A DNA stretch of 64,000 nt from Akebia trifoliata (GCA_017979445.1 CM030710.1:10464248-10528247), one strand, 5' to 3'. Counted from the first letter of the stretch, positions 23,937-36,062 are shown. Notes: a model not told the origin generated them from the sequence alone. Made by a program: numbers and translations.

Positions 23937-24746
23937 GTGGGACAAATCATGGCCCCCAACCCAATCGTCTTCACAGAAAGCAAACTTATTCAAGAAGGAG
24001 CCAGACACATTGAACCACTAAACATCATAGTCATGTGTAAAGGCATGATGGTCATTAGAGTACTAATCGATAATGACTCGACCTTGAATGTCTACCTTTT
24101 AAAGACCTTCCGCAAGTTGAATATAGATTGGTTCCACGTCAAGCCTAACAACAAGGTAGTCCGAGGATTCAATAGCTTAATAAGAGACTCTCTCGGAGAA
24201 ATTGATTTGCCAGTCACTATCGGCCTTTGTACTTTTGAAGTTACCTTTGAGGTCATGGACATACCAACAATGTTCAATTTTCTGTTAGGGAGGCCATGCA
24301 TTCATATTGTAAGGGTAGTACCATCTTCTCTACACCAGAAGGTTAAATTCATAATGGGGCAAAAGATTATATTAGTTATAGTTGATAACCTAATCCCATC
24401 TAATCGAACTCCGAACATGTTATTCATAGACGTGGAAATGACCAAAGACAAGACAATGTATCACTCTTACCAGTTCACTATTGTCAATCAAGTCAAAAAA
24501 GGGAAGGAAAGGATAAGAGCAGAGTTGTCAAGGGTGAACCTGATGATTGGACGGATAAGTACCCTGATCATCGTAAGTAAGCATACCCCTTGCTTCAGTC
24601 TCGACATCAAACCCACAAAGAAAGACATTACTAACATAAATGACAAGAAAAGAGAACTTCGATTAGTAAGAAGACAGAATCGAGAGTCAAATGTATGGAA
24701 CCTGAGTAAGGACCCTCATATCAACGTTAGTTTTCCAAGGTCGTAA
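23937..24746 (+). pseudogene. Aspartic protease region of Tat polyprotein
   Basis: This 269-codon open frame carries the retropepsin-like domain of the Tat polyprotein, which would cleave Gag-Pol. The active-site region reads VLIDNDSTLNV near residue 45; the family usually has DNGS there, so the glycine is replaced by aspartate. Downstream, FEVMDIPTMFNFLLGRPCIH matches the second conserved protease block (LLGRPWIH-like). The frame is the longest uninterrupted one in the element, but it is cut off from gag by a stop just upstream and from RT by stops downstream, so I call it a pseudogene fragment. Confidence 0.8.
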
Positions 24747-25470
24747 GCCAGACCCGACAGCTTATCTGAACAACTACCACTAAAGCCAACAATGAAGCCA
24801 AAAACTGTAAGTCTCAAAATAAAATACGTGTAGAAATATTTGATTGTTGAGTCCCAGCCCTCCTTCGTGGATGGCATTGATATTTTATTCGATGGGAATT
24901 CCGACGAGAATTTACAAGAGACAACAATAGATCCCACTGAAGCAGAAGTTGCCATGAGCAAGAAAAATGATTCACCCTTCCCCACCAGCATCAATTGGGC
25001 ATCAATCATCATTCCACCCAACCTGAGGGGAGCTAAGCCCGGCCCTGACAACTGTCACTTAGAATTGATGGTCATCTCAGAACCATTCGAACAACCACCT
25101 TCTTATCTTATCTATCCAATGAAGGATGGAGAGACTCTAAACAATTGGGAGAAATTCCCTATTACTCTTGAGGCTTTTAAAGCCTAAAAAATGTCGCTAA
25201 GCAAATCCAATTTGCCCAAGGATCATAGCAAGCCCTCGACCTCGAGGAAATATTATTTTGAGGGTTTCCTATCTTTACTAATGAATTTGCATGGTTGCTC
25301 TTCTTATTTTAGACGTCCGAAAAATAGCACCCAAAAATAATAAAAAAATAAAAAAAATTTAAAAATAAAAAATAAAAAAAGCCTTCAAAATCTCAAAAAA
25401 GTAGATATTTTTCTAAATTAAAAAAGAGTTTTCTCATAATTTAAGGGATTTATCTCAATCGAATGAAACT
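24747..25470 (+). other. Protease-RT linker of Tat element
   Basis: The open frame 24840-25187 (115 codons) ends in YPMKDGETLNNWEKFPITLE, which fits the linker between protease and RT in Tat elements. It is followed by a very AT-rich non-coding stretch, about 25320-25440, before coding resumes at about 25487. Ogre-type relatives have an intron in this position. Confidence 0.5.
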
Positions 25471-25486
25471 TTGGACATAATAGAAT

Positions 25487-26690
25487 ATGAAAGGGATGAG
25501 TACGACTTTGATCTTGAACTCAACTATGATCTCATGGGAATCAAGGAAGAGTTTGAAGACAAAGTAGAGTACCCTTCCAAAGAAATTAAAGACCTTCTAG
25601 AACGGCATAAAAAAGTATTCAGCCAAACATTGAGGATATAAACTCGATTAATCTCGGCACTAAAGATGACCCACATGTTCTAAAAATCGAAGCTTTGTTA
25701 ACACCTCAACGGAAAGAAGTAATGATCAAACTACTGCATGACTATCAAGACATCTTCGCATGGTCTTACAAAGATATACCTAGCCTAAACACAGATCTCA
25801 TCATTCACAAACTATCAATCGCTCCTAGAAACAAGTCGATCAAACAAAGATGGAAAAAACTCAAGTTAGAATAGACACTTAAGGTTAAAGATGAAGTACT
25901 AAAACAGTTCCAAACAGCATTTCTCGTAGTCTCCATGTATCCTGAATGACTAGCCAATGTTGTTTCGATATCGAAGAAGGATGGAAAAGTACGAATGTGT
26001 GTTGACTATAAGGATTTGAACAAAGCCAGTCCTAAGGATGATTTTCTACTACCTCACATCGACACTCTAGTCAATAGCACAACAGGGACATGACATGTTC
26101 TCATTCATAGATGGTTTCTCTTGTTACAATCAGATAAGAATGGCAAAAGAAGATCAGGAATAAATGACATTCATCACACCTCGGGGCACTTTTCATTACA
26201 AAGTCATGTCATTCAGGCTCATGAACGTTAGGGCAACCTATCAACGCGCAATGACAACCTTATTCCATGACATGATCCACAAATAAATGAAAGTTTATGC
26301 TGATGACATGATTGCTAAGTCAAATTCGAAGAAAGACCATTCGATAAACTTGAGGAAGTTATTTGATTGACTAAGAAAGTACAGCATGAGGCTCAACCGA
26401 GCAAAATGCATTTTTGGGGCAACGTCAGGCAAATTGTGAGGCTTCATCGTCAATAGAAGAGGCATTGAGATAGATCCAGTAAAGACCAAGTACATTCTCG
26501 AAATGAAATCACCAGTATCAGAAAGGGACGTTAAAGCATTTCTGGGTAGAATATAGTATATCAATAGATTTATTGCACAACTCACACCTATTTACGAACC
26601 AGTCTTTAAGCTGCTTAGAAAAGATGTACAGAAAGTATGGGACGAGGACTGTCAGGAAACCTTTAATAAGATAAAAAATATTTAGTCAAT
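25487..26690 (+). pseudogene. Reverse transcriptase relic of Tat element
   Basis: Broken frames give the successive RT blocks: DYQDIFAWSYKDIPSLNTD near 25740, KVRMCVDYKDLNKASPKDDF near 25990, and the catalytic VYADDMIAKS at about 26290-26320. The YADD box keeps both catalytic aspartates. At least four stops and one frameshift (near 26090) disable it. The enzyme would have copied the element's RNA into DNA. Confidence 0.85.
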
Positions 26691-26915
26691 TTGTCAGTCT
26701 TGGTTTCTTCTACATCAGGGCGACCCTTACTAATGTATATCTTGGTGCAAGAAAACTTTATGGGTTGTGTACTAGAGCAACATGACAAGCCAGGTCAAAA
26801 AGAACAAGCCATTTACTATCTCAATAAGAAGTTAACCGATTATGAGCTAAAGTACTCAGCACTCGAAAAGACTTGTTGCACATTGGTCTGGACATCTCAA
26901 CGACTGCACCATTAA
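26691..26915 (+). pseudogene. First RNase H relic of Tat element
   Basis: The open frame reads LLMYILVQENFMGCVLEQHD and then KEQAIYYLNKKLTDYELKYS with SALEKTC, the usual Ty3/gypsy RNase H start after RT. It ends early at a stop. Confidence 0.75.
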
Positions 26916-27179
26916 CTCCTCAACTATTCAACTATGCTTATTGCTCGAATGGATCCTCTCAAATATCTTTTTTGATAAGTCAGCACTAATAGGTCACATT
27001 ACAAAGTAGCAATTGCTGTTATCTAAGTTTGACATCACCTGTGTCACTCAAAAGGCCATTAAAGGGTAAGTTATCGCAGACCACCTAACTTAGCATCCAT
27101 TACCCGATTATGAGCCATCAAAGGCGAATTTCCCAAACGAAGCCATCTTGTAGATTGAAATTGAAGACAATAATGAAAA

Positions 27180-27480
27180 ACAAGGTTGGAAAATGTACTT
27201 CGACGGAGTTGTAAACCAGAAAGGAAACAGAATAGGGGCAGTTTTGATCAAACTAGACGGGTCTCATGTCCCAATCACCATCCGACTAAAATTCTAATGT
27301 TCTAATAATAAGGCAGAGTACGAAGCATATATCGCAGGATTGAAAGTAACAATTGACCTGGAGGTAGATGAAATTGATGTATTCTGGGATTCAAATCTAG
27401 TAGTCTATCAAACAACTGGGGAATGGAAGTCTCGAAAATAAAGATTAGTCTCTTACCATGAATACCTTGAAGAACTGAGC
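27180..27480 (+). pseudogene. Second, archaeal-type RNase H relic of Tat element
   Basis: The frame reads MYFDGVVNQKGNRIGAVLI, NNKAEYEAYIAGLKVTIDL and FWDSNLVVYQ. This D...E...D pattern is the additional archaeal-like RNase H that characterises the Tat lineage. A stop after LKF (near 27296) interrupts it. Confidence 0.8.
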
Positions 27481-28915
27481 TTGAACTTTACTAGGATCTC
27501 ATTCACCTACATGCATCGAACCAAGAATCAGTTTGTAGATGCACTAGCTACGCTTGCTTCTATGATCAGTATCTCAGAAGACCTGGTCATCTATCCTATC
27601 AAAATCGGCATCCAGGATGAACCAGTTTACTGCTTACCAGTGGATATAGTAGAACCCGAGGAAAAACTGTGGTACTTGGACATCAAGACATACTTAGAAG
27701 ATCGAACCTTCCTGTTAAATATGAAAGGAAATAAACGAAGAACTATCCAAAGATTGGCAGGTCAGTTCTTTTTAAGTAACGGGACTCTATTCAAAAAATT
27801 GCATCATGAGATTCTCTTCCGTTGCGTCGTAGAAGTAGAGGTTAAACGACTGGTCGAGACTATACATGGTGAAATCTATGGACCTCACATGAATGGTCAC
27901 ATGCTCGCCAAGAAGATTATGAGAATAAGATATTACTATATGACAATGGAAAGTGATTGCTATCACTACGTTCATAAATGCCATCTCTGTCAGATCTATG
28001 CCAATAAGATCAACGTTCCACCTTCAGAATTGCACATGACTATCCTTTGGCCCTTCTCACTCTAGGGCATGGACGTCATTGGAAAAATTTTGCCAAAAGC
28101 TTCAAATGGACATCGTTTCATCCTAGCCGCTATTGAATATCTTACAAAATGGGTAGAAGTAGCCTCTTACACCAATGTTACAAAGACCAACGTGTTGAAA
28201 TTTGTTAAGAACAATATCATCTGTCGGTATGGTCTTCCTAGTGGAATAATAATCGGTAACGTTAAAAATCTTAAGAACAAAGACATGACAAAAATATGCG
28301 AAGACTTTCAGATCACTCATCACAACTGAGTACCTTACAGACTCAAAATGAATGGAACAGTTGAGGCTGCTAACAAGAACATCAAAAGAATCATTGAGTA
28401 GATGGCAGCACCTACAAGGATTGGCCCTACATGTTGCCTTTCGCCCTCTACGCCTATTGGATTTTATTCCAAACCTTAATTGGGGCAACTCCGTACTCAT
28501 TGGTATATGAAATGGAAGTAGTCTTACCCGTCAAGGTTGAGAGTCCCTCCCTCCGGATCCTAAAGGAAGCAAAATTGGATAAAACAGAATAGGTTCAAGC
28601 TCAGTTCGATCAACTAAATCTGATAGAGGAGAAAAGTCTTGCAGCTATCTGTCATAAGAAAATTTACCAACAGCGAATCGCACGTGTTTAAAACAAGAAG
28701 GTCAAACTTCGAAATTTCTCACTAGGAAACCTTGTCTTGAAAAAAAATTTATCGATCCAAGAAGATGTTAGAGGAAAATTCAGACCAAACTATGAGGGAC
28801 CATTCATCATGCAAAAGGTAATGACAAGAGGAGTTCTGATCCTTAAAGAAATGGATAGACAAGTCTTCCCTTAACCGATCAATGCTAACACTATCAAGAA
28901 ATACTATGCCTGAAA
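27481..28915 (+). pseudogene. Integrase relic of Tat element
   Basis: The first frame (27481-28065) contains the zinc-binding part: HGEIYGPHMNG...CHLCQIYA (H-H-C-C). After one stop the catalytic core follows from GMDVIGKI at 28069. The middle catalytic aspartate position reads IIGNVKNL where an NxD motif is expected, so it is lost. NGTVEAANKNIKRI near 28350 keeps the glutamate. A degraded C-terminal part runs to a stop near 28915. The enzyme would insert the DNA copy into the genome; this copy cannot. Confidence 0.85.
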
Positions 28916-30367
28916 TCTAACCCTGAGATGACGAAAGATTATCTTTGTTATCCTAAAAATAACTATCCAATCCTAGTCCGCCCTTTTGAGTCATCATGTT
29001 CATTTCTTAACCGAAGACCCAAGTCAACATTACAAGATAAAAAAAATGGAAAACCAAAGCATCAAAGTACTTCAGGCCCGCGTGAGGATAAATTATGAAT
29101 GGCTAAAATACAAAAAAATAAAAAAAAGTCAAAAACTCAGACATTTGATCTTAAGCTTGACTCAAATCTCCAGCCTAAATAAGTTCGAGAGACATTGGTA
29201 GGAGACATAGATTATCTTTTCGAAACAAAAATAGACAAACCCCATGTCTAATCCACTTTAGACAGACCCAGGCCTCAACATTTTTGTATCTTTTCACTAT
29301 CCTGAACTTAAGCCAACATTTAATCCCACTAAAAGTTCTTTTGGATCAGGAAATGTTCTAAGGCATCACAATGACAATGGCAACACCAATAATCTTATAA
29401 TTTTAATTGGACCTCAAGTCTTATTAGTCATTGGAAGACTCGATAGGAGAATCCAGATCGGATATTCAAAAAAAAAGTGTCTTAAAGCGTAGAATTACCG
29501 ATCTCGCAGCTCAACTTGAGTTACTGAACCATGAGAAGTCATCAGCAAAACTCGAGAGGAGAATCAATATCGATTACTCAAGAAAGAATGCTACTACAAG
29601 AGTGGAGTCGTTGATCTCACAACTCAACTTGAGTCACCAAGCCACAAAGACACAGAAACTCCACGCGAGAATTGTAATGTGAAAATCTAAAAAAATACAA
29701 GTATAGTCTAAAAATGCATAGTAAAAAACTTGAAAAGACGCTATGAATAAAAAAAAAATTAGACTATGGCAAGATCAAAACCACTGGCACGATGAAAATC
29801 CAAAAGAGCATCGATTGCGTAAAAATGTGGAAACCGAGCTGATAAAAATGTAACTGACACCAGGGGTAATAAAGGAAAATAAATAAAATAAAATAAAGAA
29901 CAAAAAAAAATGATAATGATGAACTCCTAGCCCGTATGAACATAAATTGTAAACGATGAAAAACTTCTCGAAATCCCAAGTCTCACACTTAATCGATATT
30001 TGCCCACTACTGGGGTATTGGAGATGACTCTAAAAGAGTCAAAAAACTACCGACATCTATATCCTCAATAGTTGGCAAAAGCACAGACATCATCGAGTAA
30101 CAAAGGTTTTTTAAAAGTTTTCATATTCTGTATCTACAATATTTATTCGACAAAGACAAATCACAAAAATTTAAATGTTTTCAAAACTACTATTCTGGCC
30201 GATGATGAAAAATCTAGGACTTATTCAAACTTTATGTTTTCAAAGCAATAAATACACCTAAGACCAAGTAAGTAAAAAATCCTATTTTATTTTTATTTCA
30301 AAAAGTTTCACATTACTTTTTTTGCTAACAAAAAGAAAATACAAAAAAAAAAATTATATGGTGCCAA
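28916..30367 (+). other. 3' untranslated part of Tat element, no gene seen
   Basis: This stretch between integrase and the antisense ORF relic is A-rich. The small ORFs (28986-29201, 29431-29682, 29764-29979) have no domain I recognise. Confidence 0.4.
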
Positions 30368-31230
30368 TCACACGTCTCGACGAGAAATGAAGAAAAAATT
30401 AAGTTTCTCTTCCAAAACACGAATTCGGGCAGCTTGCCCCACCATCACCACCTCAGCGTCTAAAGTATCATGACTCACTAGGTAAGATGTGAAAGCATCG
30501 AAGCAGGAACCCTGAGCAAGCCTCTCCCGTAAATCATCAATCTCAGCCATCAAGATGGAAAACTCCTCGCTCCTCAAAGACTCAAGCTGGGCTACTTAGG
30601 TCATCAGGTTATTCTCAAAACGCGGTCAAAGCATCTCAATTCGCTTACGAGACATCCTCATCTCCTCCAGTGGATCACGGTGGTCGAAGAAACGAAAACA
30701 AGAAGACCTCACTTGAATCGAAGGCTTAACACATGCCCTCTCAGCAATCTGTTGTTGTATCCAAAGCCAATAATTCAAAAAAAAAATACCCAAGAAATAC
30801 GGGATGATATAGAACCACCACGTTCTTCCAAGCTTTCTCTAGTTGATCACGCAATTACTATGAGTGGGACAAAGGATAAAATGACCCAACCAACTCACAA
30901 AAATCTCCATGGGTCACTATGTCATGTTCTTCACCAAATTGCCTCAACGCACAAAGATGGATATAGTGAGTAGCCCCAGTCAAACCGATCAATATGGAAA
31001 AGCAACTCCGTAAAAAAGAAAGAACCAGTAAAACTGAAGGCTAGAAGGTGTCTAACCAACGTACCTCGTCCTCAGGCATATCTTGCAAACCTTCGAACCA
31101 ATTCAATTTGCCACCAGAACGGACAGGGAGCTCTCTCTTATTCATCAAAACCATTAGATCGGCATGGGCCTTGAAAAGACGACTAATGGTTGCAGTCAAA
31201 ACCAACTGATCAAATAACCAAAGCTACACA
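30368..31230 (-). pseudogene. Antisense ORF relic (aORF-like) of Tat element
   Basis: The minus strand downstream of pol has a long, stop-interrupted coding trace. From about 31230 leftwards it reads SRLFKAHADLMVLMNKREL, then GATHYIHLCALRQFGEEHD, QLEKAWKNVVVL, and finally the open 69-codon frame at 30368-30577 (IDDLRERLAQG...LEEKLNF), which looks like coiled coil. Tat elements are known to carry antisense ORFs at this place, and the ...LRQFG... block resembles the plant mobile-domain-like proteins these encode. The family assignment is inference from short motifs. At least four stops or frame changes break it. Confidence 0.5.
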
Positions 31231-31279
31231 AAAATGAGAGTCAATTCAAACCACATGTTTCAAAATTCAAAACGTTAAA

Positions 31280-31281
31280 AA

Positions 31282-31320
<39 letters not shown>
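31280..31320. repeat. (AAT)n microsatellite
   Basis: About 13 copies of AAT lie in a row upstream of the 3' LTR. Confidence 0.9.
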
Positions 31321-31591
31321 CAAAAAAAAGGGGAATAGCATTTTTGAAAAAATCGAATTCAAAGTGCGTAAGACTCATTAGAAAACTCTCGTTTTAAAGT
31401 TTTTTTCACCAAAATCAAAAGGCTCACCTTGTTAGATCCCGTGTTTGAGTAGCCACTTCTTGCTATCAAATTTGTCAAACTAAATCAGTGTTTTCAAAAT
31501 TTATCCAAGCAAAATCCTCTTGCTTGTACAAATAAGGGTTTCGTCTATTCTTTACAGTTCTTTGCATGCAATTCTTACAAAGAGAAATAGT

Positions 31592-33107
31592 TGTAGACAC
31601 CCAAATTTGACTGGGGCCTCGATGCAAAGTGTCCCAAAATTATAAAAATTGGAATGAGCCCTCAAAGCCCAAACCTTCAAAATTTTCTTTTTCTTTTAAT
31701 AAATACCTAAGGCCCTTTCCATATGGCCTATGGACCGAAGACTCCTCACCACTACTCTACACTTCTCAACTCAACCCAACCATAACCCAATTCAACTCAA
31801 CCCATTAGTATACCCAAGCCCAACCTACCACCTAAGCCCATTAAACACAACCCATCACCATACCTATTCAACCCACTACCCAAGCCCAATCATCCTATCC
31901 AAGTCCCAAAGATCATCAAAGTGGGACACATGTCACCACCTCAACCTACCTCCCTCATTCAACTACCTACCCCATCATTTTTCTCTAAAAAATCATCTAC
32001 CTACATCTCAACCCATACCTTTCTCTAACCTACCCTCATCATTTTCTACAAACTCATCTTTACAAGTCAAACCTACACCCTTTCTCTCTAATCAACTCAT
32101 CTAAACACTCCATCTCCACTCATTTTGGACATATGTCACCACATCCTTCACCCTCCCAAAACCTAATCATCTAATCCCTTATACAACCCATTATTCTAAA
32201 ATTAAACTCACTTTATTCAACTCACCTACCCTCTTACACCCTTATTCTCTCAACTAAACACCACTTATATTCCCCCACCTAACACTCAACCCAAATGGGT
32301 AGAAGGATTCAACCCATTTGAGTCATAAATGATCCACTTAAACCCTTTCCACCACCCTTAATTCACACACCCCCCTTTCGCAAACCTCAAACCATTTTAC
32401 TTATTTTCATTATTTCATCGAGCTCTACCCTAAAAATAACCTCAAAACTCCTATAAAATCCTCTTATTCTCAACATAATTCCCCCCCAATGAAAAAATAC
32501 CCACAAGAAAAAATACTTGAACTCTCTCTACTCTCAACTCACTATTTACTTTCAACCCTTTATTCACTCTCAGTAAACCAAGACAAGTCAAAGAAGATCA
32601 ACTTAAGAACAAAGTAGGACATGGACTAATAAGAAGAGAAATATTCTTCTTCCCCCTTTTCACTTCTCTCAAACTTTCCATCTTTTATTTCTCCCTTTTC
32701 TCTATACTTATGCATACACCACAAAAGGTTTGAGTCATAGAAGGGCCCATTTTTTAATAAGGAAGCCCCCAATGGTTTAAATCAATATCAAAGTCCCTCA
32801 CACTCAAGGGCATAAATCGGATCTTTCCGATTTTTCTTTTTATATCTCAAATCGACCAAATCCGAGGTTACCACCAACGGTGGAGGAAATAGAGTGCCTA
32901 ACAACTTCCCTACTCCCTAATATGGACCCCCTTACCTAGATCCAAGGTAGACCAATGGACCTTATCCGTACAAGAGTCAATAATAAAAAATGATTTTTCA
33001 AAAATTACTTCCTGAGTGACCATTCACACCCTTTTACAAAAAGAATGGTGGCGACTCTAAAACCCAAAGTGTAATAGATATTTGAAAACGAGAATCTCAT
33101 GTCCACA
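31592..33107 (+). repeat. 3' LTR of Tat element
   Basis: It starts TGTAGACACCC and ends GTCCACA, 1516 bp. A purine-rich AAAGAGAAATAG lies just before it. ORF 31730-32104 is a proline/threonine/serine-rich frame of the pyrimidine-rich LTR and not a credible gene. Confidence 0.85.
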
Positions 33108-34140
33108 GAAACAACACTTGATCTACACAAATTAGACATTATAACTTCACTTTTGACCTCCACGGATCAAATAATACATTAATCAAGGACTGCACATTCA
33201 AAAACTAAAAAACAAGCTCTTCATATAACCCAGAGAGAATGATTTCAATCTCAAAAAGCCATTGTTAAAGCCCCAATAACACTTAAACAATTATTTCTTA
33301 GAGTTTCATAGAAATAATCCATGAAAAATTTAAGAAAAAAATCATAAAATAGCAAAAAAGAAAAAACGACCTAAAATCGTCAAATGTAAGGTTGAAAAGC
33401 ACTAGTCTTCAATCTAGATCCAAATCATGCAAGACCACTTCCATAAAAAACTAGCCGATTGGATTTGAGTGTGAGAAAACTTCAAATTTGGAATTTTCAA
33501 CAAAAAAAAAAAAAAAAATCGATTTTTCACCAAAACCTTCATAACTCACTCAAATCTACTCCAAATCACTTTAAAATCAGTTCCAAAAATTCCCTAAAAT
33601 TAGTACCTTTCAAAATTATTCATCAAAGTCAAGTTATGATGATGTGTCAAAGTAATCGTATGTGCTGACATCATCAGACGTGGTAGTTGTTATCCTCTCT
33701 ATACCCCTCTCTCTTTTCTAAATGATTTTGATGATATTTGAGATCCAAAAATAGTTTTGATATCAAGTTGTTTGTTGTTGTTTTAGTCTTTTAGGGTTAG
33801 GATTTGTAGAAGAAGAATTGAAAAAAGTGAGTTGTGTGAGAACACACTCTCTCTCCCTCTATTATATTAGATATCTATCAAGAATATGGATTAATTATCA
33901 TAATACCACAATTACCCAAAATACTCTTATAACATGAAGTATTCTACAATATTAATGTTTGAGCATTTTGATTTTTGACCTTCAACATTTTGAGAGATCT
34001 ACTAGAAGAATCATAGAAGATATTTCAGAAGAATTACATAAGATATCTCAAATAATTTTCTAGTTTTTTTTTTTTCCTTGTCTTTTTCACACAATTTGCA
34101 AAATAGGAAATTGACATTTAAGAGAAAAAAAAGAGTCTGT
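33108..34140. other. Intergenic, possible decayed copia-like LTR on minus strand
   Basis: No gene is supported. Minus-strand 34060-33776 has an LTR-like look: a TATAATAGAGGGAGAG promoter-like block and, at its end, TTGATATCAAAAC, a poor match to an iMet PBS. No partner LTR is visible, so this is weak. Confidence 0.25.
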
Positions 34141-34303
34141 GCTAGAGTGACCTCAAAAATTATACTTCATAGCGCACATCTTGAAGTGAAAGTGGATAAG
34201 AACCATAGAAGCTTTTTCACCCGTATCTCAATGAAAAAGCATCTATAGTTCCCAAACATGTGAGGATGCCCGCTGTGAGGTCGAATCTTGAGGCCACTTC
34301 AGC
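34141..34303. mobile_element. Hairpin MITE, copy 1
   Basis: The 163-bp unit starts GCTAGAGTGACCTCAA and ends in the near reverse complement TTGAGGCCACTTCAGC. The arms match imperfectly through the whole unit. A second, better preserved member is at 55943-56105. Confidence 0.65.
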
Positions 34304-34436
34304 AATATAAAAAAAACAAATAACATTAATTATTAGAGATACGTCCATTAATTACAAAACTATCCTAAACTTAACAATAATTTTAAAAGGGTGAAGAATT
34401 TTACTCTATAGCATGGATGAGCACCCAACACTCTTA

Positions 34437-34772
34437 GGCTTCGTTTGGATTGAGAGACATGGAGAGAGAGGAGAAATATAATTTCTCCACCATGTTTGGA
34501 TTGACAGAAGAGAAACACTTTGAAATTTAAAAATATCTTAAAAAACGGTCAAAGGGCAGAGTTGAAATTATAAAATGTTGAAATTATAAAATATTTTAGA
34601 AGGATTTCTCTTCATTTCTCACCCCTTTTGGATGGAAATAAATAAATAAACCCACCTTTTTTTCACTCCTGTTCTCTCCAATTCTTCTCCTCTGTCCCCA
34701 CTTAACAATAAAGAAACTCTTTTATTTTCTCTTATCTTCTCTCCATTTCTCAATCCAAGGACAGTGCTATTA
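34437..34772. mobile_element. MITE with TTTGGATTGAGAGA-type inverted ends
   Basis: The left end reads GGCTTCGTTTGGATTGAGAG and the right end carries the reverse complement CTCCATTTCTCAATCCAAGG. TTA lies outside the left end and near the right one, which suits a PIF/Harbinger-type element. The ORF at 34619-34813 is a shadow in it. Confidence 0.55.
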
Positions 34773-34976
34773 GTCCCCATGCAATTTTGAACAAAGAGAA
34801 CACAAAAATGCAAGCAAATTAATGAAGTTCCTTTAAATATTTTTCAGTAACTGACCAATTTGATCCACAGTTTGTCAGATATCCCAACAAGAAACAATAA
34901 AAAGAAAAAAGACAATTGAGTACCGCAAAGAATTTTCATCCATTAATTGTCAGTATGCCCTCCTGAACACACCTTT

Positions 34977-35762
34977 TTAATTGTCATCACCATTCTCGTT
35001 AACACCCAAATTCATCTTGTTGGGCTTCCCATTTGGTTCCCCTGAGTGCCGGTGTTGACTATTACTCCAATCATCCATGTGTTGGTGCTGATGCTGATGG
35101 TTGTGCAAGTGGTGGTGACTGTGTTGGTGTTGGCATCTCTTATGCTTTCTCTCCTTGCCAGATTCGTCACGGTTGTCATCCATGGACTTCCCCAAGAAAT
35201 GCCTCCTCCCATGCTTATCATAATCGGGATCTAAAGAGGTTAAGTCATTAGCACTCGATCGATGATGGTGCTTGTGGTGCCTCACTCCATGGCTTTTCCT
35301 AGGTGCCACATCATCATCACTTGAATAAGACGAAGAAGAATATGATCTTGAAACATGACGCCTATGCTTCCTCTTGTGTGACCGCTTCTTACTCCGTTCC
35401 TCCTCTGAGCCACTTTCAAATCCATCACTGCTGCTCTCATCACTCAAGAGTGAAGACCATTTCTTTGATCTTCGCTTGGATTTCTTATCCTTCCTCTTCT
35501 CACTGTCATCTGAAGAATCAGAGTGACTATGCTTCCTGTGCTTCTTGTGGGCCCTACTTTCACTGTTATCCGAATCAGAAACAGATTTCCTTTTATGCTT
35601 TGCAGCTCTCAGCTTCCTCTCCTTGGCAGCTTCAGCTTCAGCATCAGCTTTTGCCTTTGCAGCAGCTTCGAGCTTTTGTTCCCATTTCAAGGGGGCTTCT
35701 TTCTTCTCGAGAGCTCTCTTCTTTTTCTCCTCAACCATCTGCATGAACTTTTTGCAATCCAT
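34977..35762 (-). CDS. Lysine/serine/histidine-rich nuclear-type protein, 261 aa
   Basis: A single open frame begins MDCKKFMQMVEEKKKRALEK. Residues 1-60 are a charged K/E/A-rich segment (KWEQKLEAAAKAKADAEAEA) likely to be helical. Residues 60-150 are K/R/S-rich with acidic serine clusters (SDSDNSE, SDSSDDSEKRK, LSDESSSDG), typical of SR-like splicing-associated proteins and rich in nuclear localisation signals. About residues 210-235 are histidine/glutamine-rich. The frame is intact and biased in composition, and the N-terminus looks like a conserved plant family often annotated as SR- or FAM133-like; I give no symbol. No catalytic domain is seen. A nuclear role in RNA processing is inference. 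A 5'UTR intron may precede the ATG: CAAAAATGCAG/GTATTG lies 27 bases upstream. Confidence 0.85.
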   Translation of the reverse strand: MDCKKFMQMVEEKKKRALEKKEAPLKWEQKLEAAAKAKADAEAEAAKERKLRAAKHKRKSVSDSDNSESRAHKKHRKHSHSDSSDDSEKRKDKKSKRRSKKWSSLLSDESSSDGFESGSEEERSKKRSHKRKHRRHVSRSYSSSSYSSDDDVAPRKSHGVRHHKHHHRSSANDLTSLDPDYDKHGRRHFLGKSMDDNRDESGKERKHKRCQHQHSHHHLHNHQHQHQHMDDWSNSQHRHSGEPNGKPNKMNLGVNENGDDN

Positions 35763-36062
35763 TCTTCGGAAATAAAAAACAGCTCAATACCTGCATTTTT
35801 GTGAGATGATGACCAGAAGTGCATCTCACAGAAGAGAAAAAACAATGTGAGTTCTTCCATCATCATGACCTGCCTGGTTTAAAATCTCATCTGAGAGATT
35901 TGTCTTTGTCAAAGTGAAAAGCAAGACAAATTCTCAAGATGAAAATAGAGACATTAACAAGATAACGGAAAGATGGCAAGACAATTACAGACAAACTGGA
36001 AAAAATGCTTTCTTTTTTTATCAGTAGGAAAAAATGCTTTTAATTGCTTCAAATGTATTTCT

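Larger units (their letters stand above)
16164..33107 (+). mobile_element. Tat-lineage Ty3/gypsy retrotransposon, degenerate, with nested LTR
   Basis: The element has two similar plus-strand LTRs (16164-17384 truncated at its start, and 31592-33107), a PBS after the first, and a plus-strand gag-PR-RT-RNase H-second RNase H-integrase order in between. A second RNase H before integrase, an antisense ORF after pol, and TGTAGACACC at the LTR start are known features of the Tat lineage. Every domain carries stops or frameshifts. A minus-strand LTR of the same family lies at 19738-21362. Confidence 0.85.

Noticed and set aside
31730..32104. 124-codon plus ORF
   Set aside because: It is the same kind of low-complexity LTR frame, in the Tat 3' LTR.
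35303..35804. Plus-strand ORFs opposite the lysine-rich gene
   Set aside because: They are antisense shadows of the biased composition of the 34977-35762 gene.
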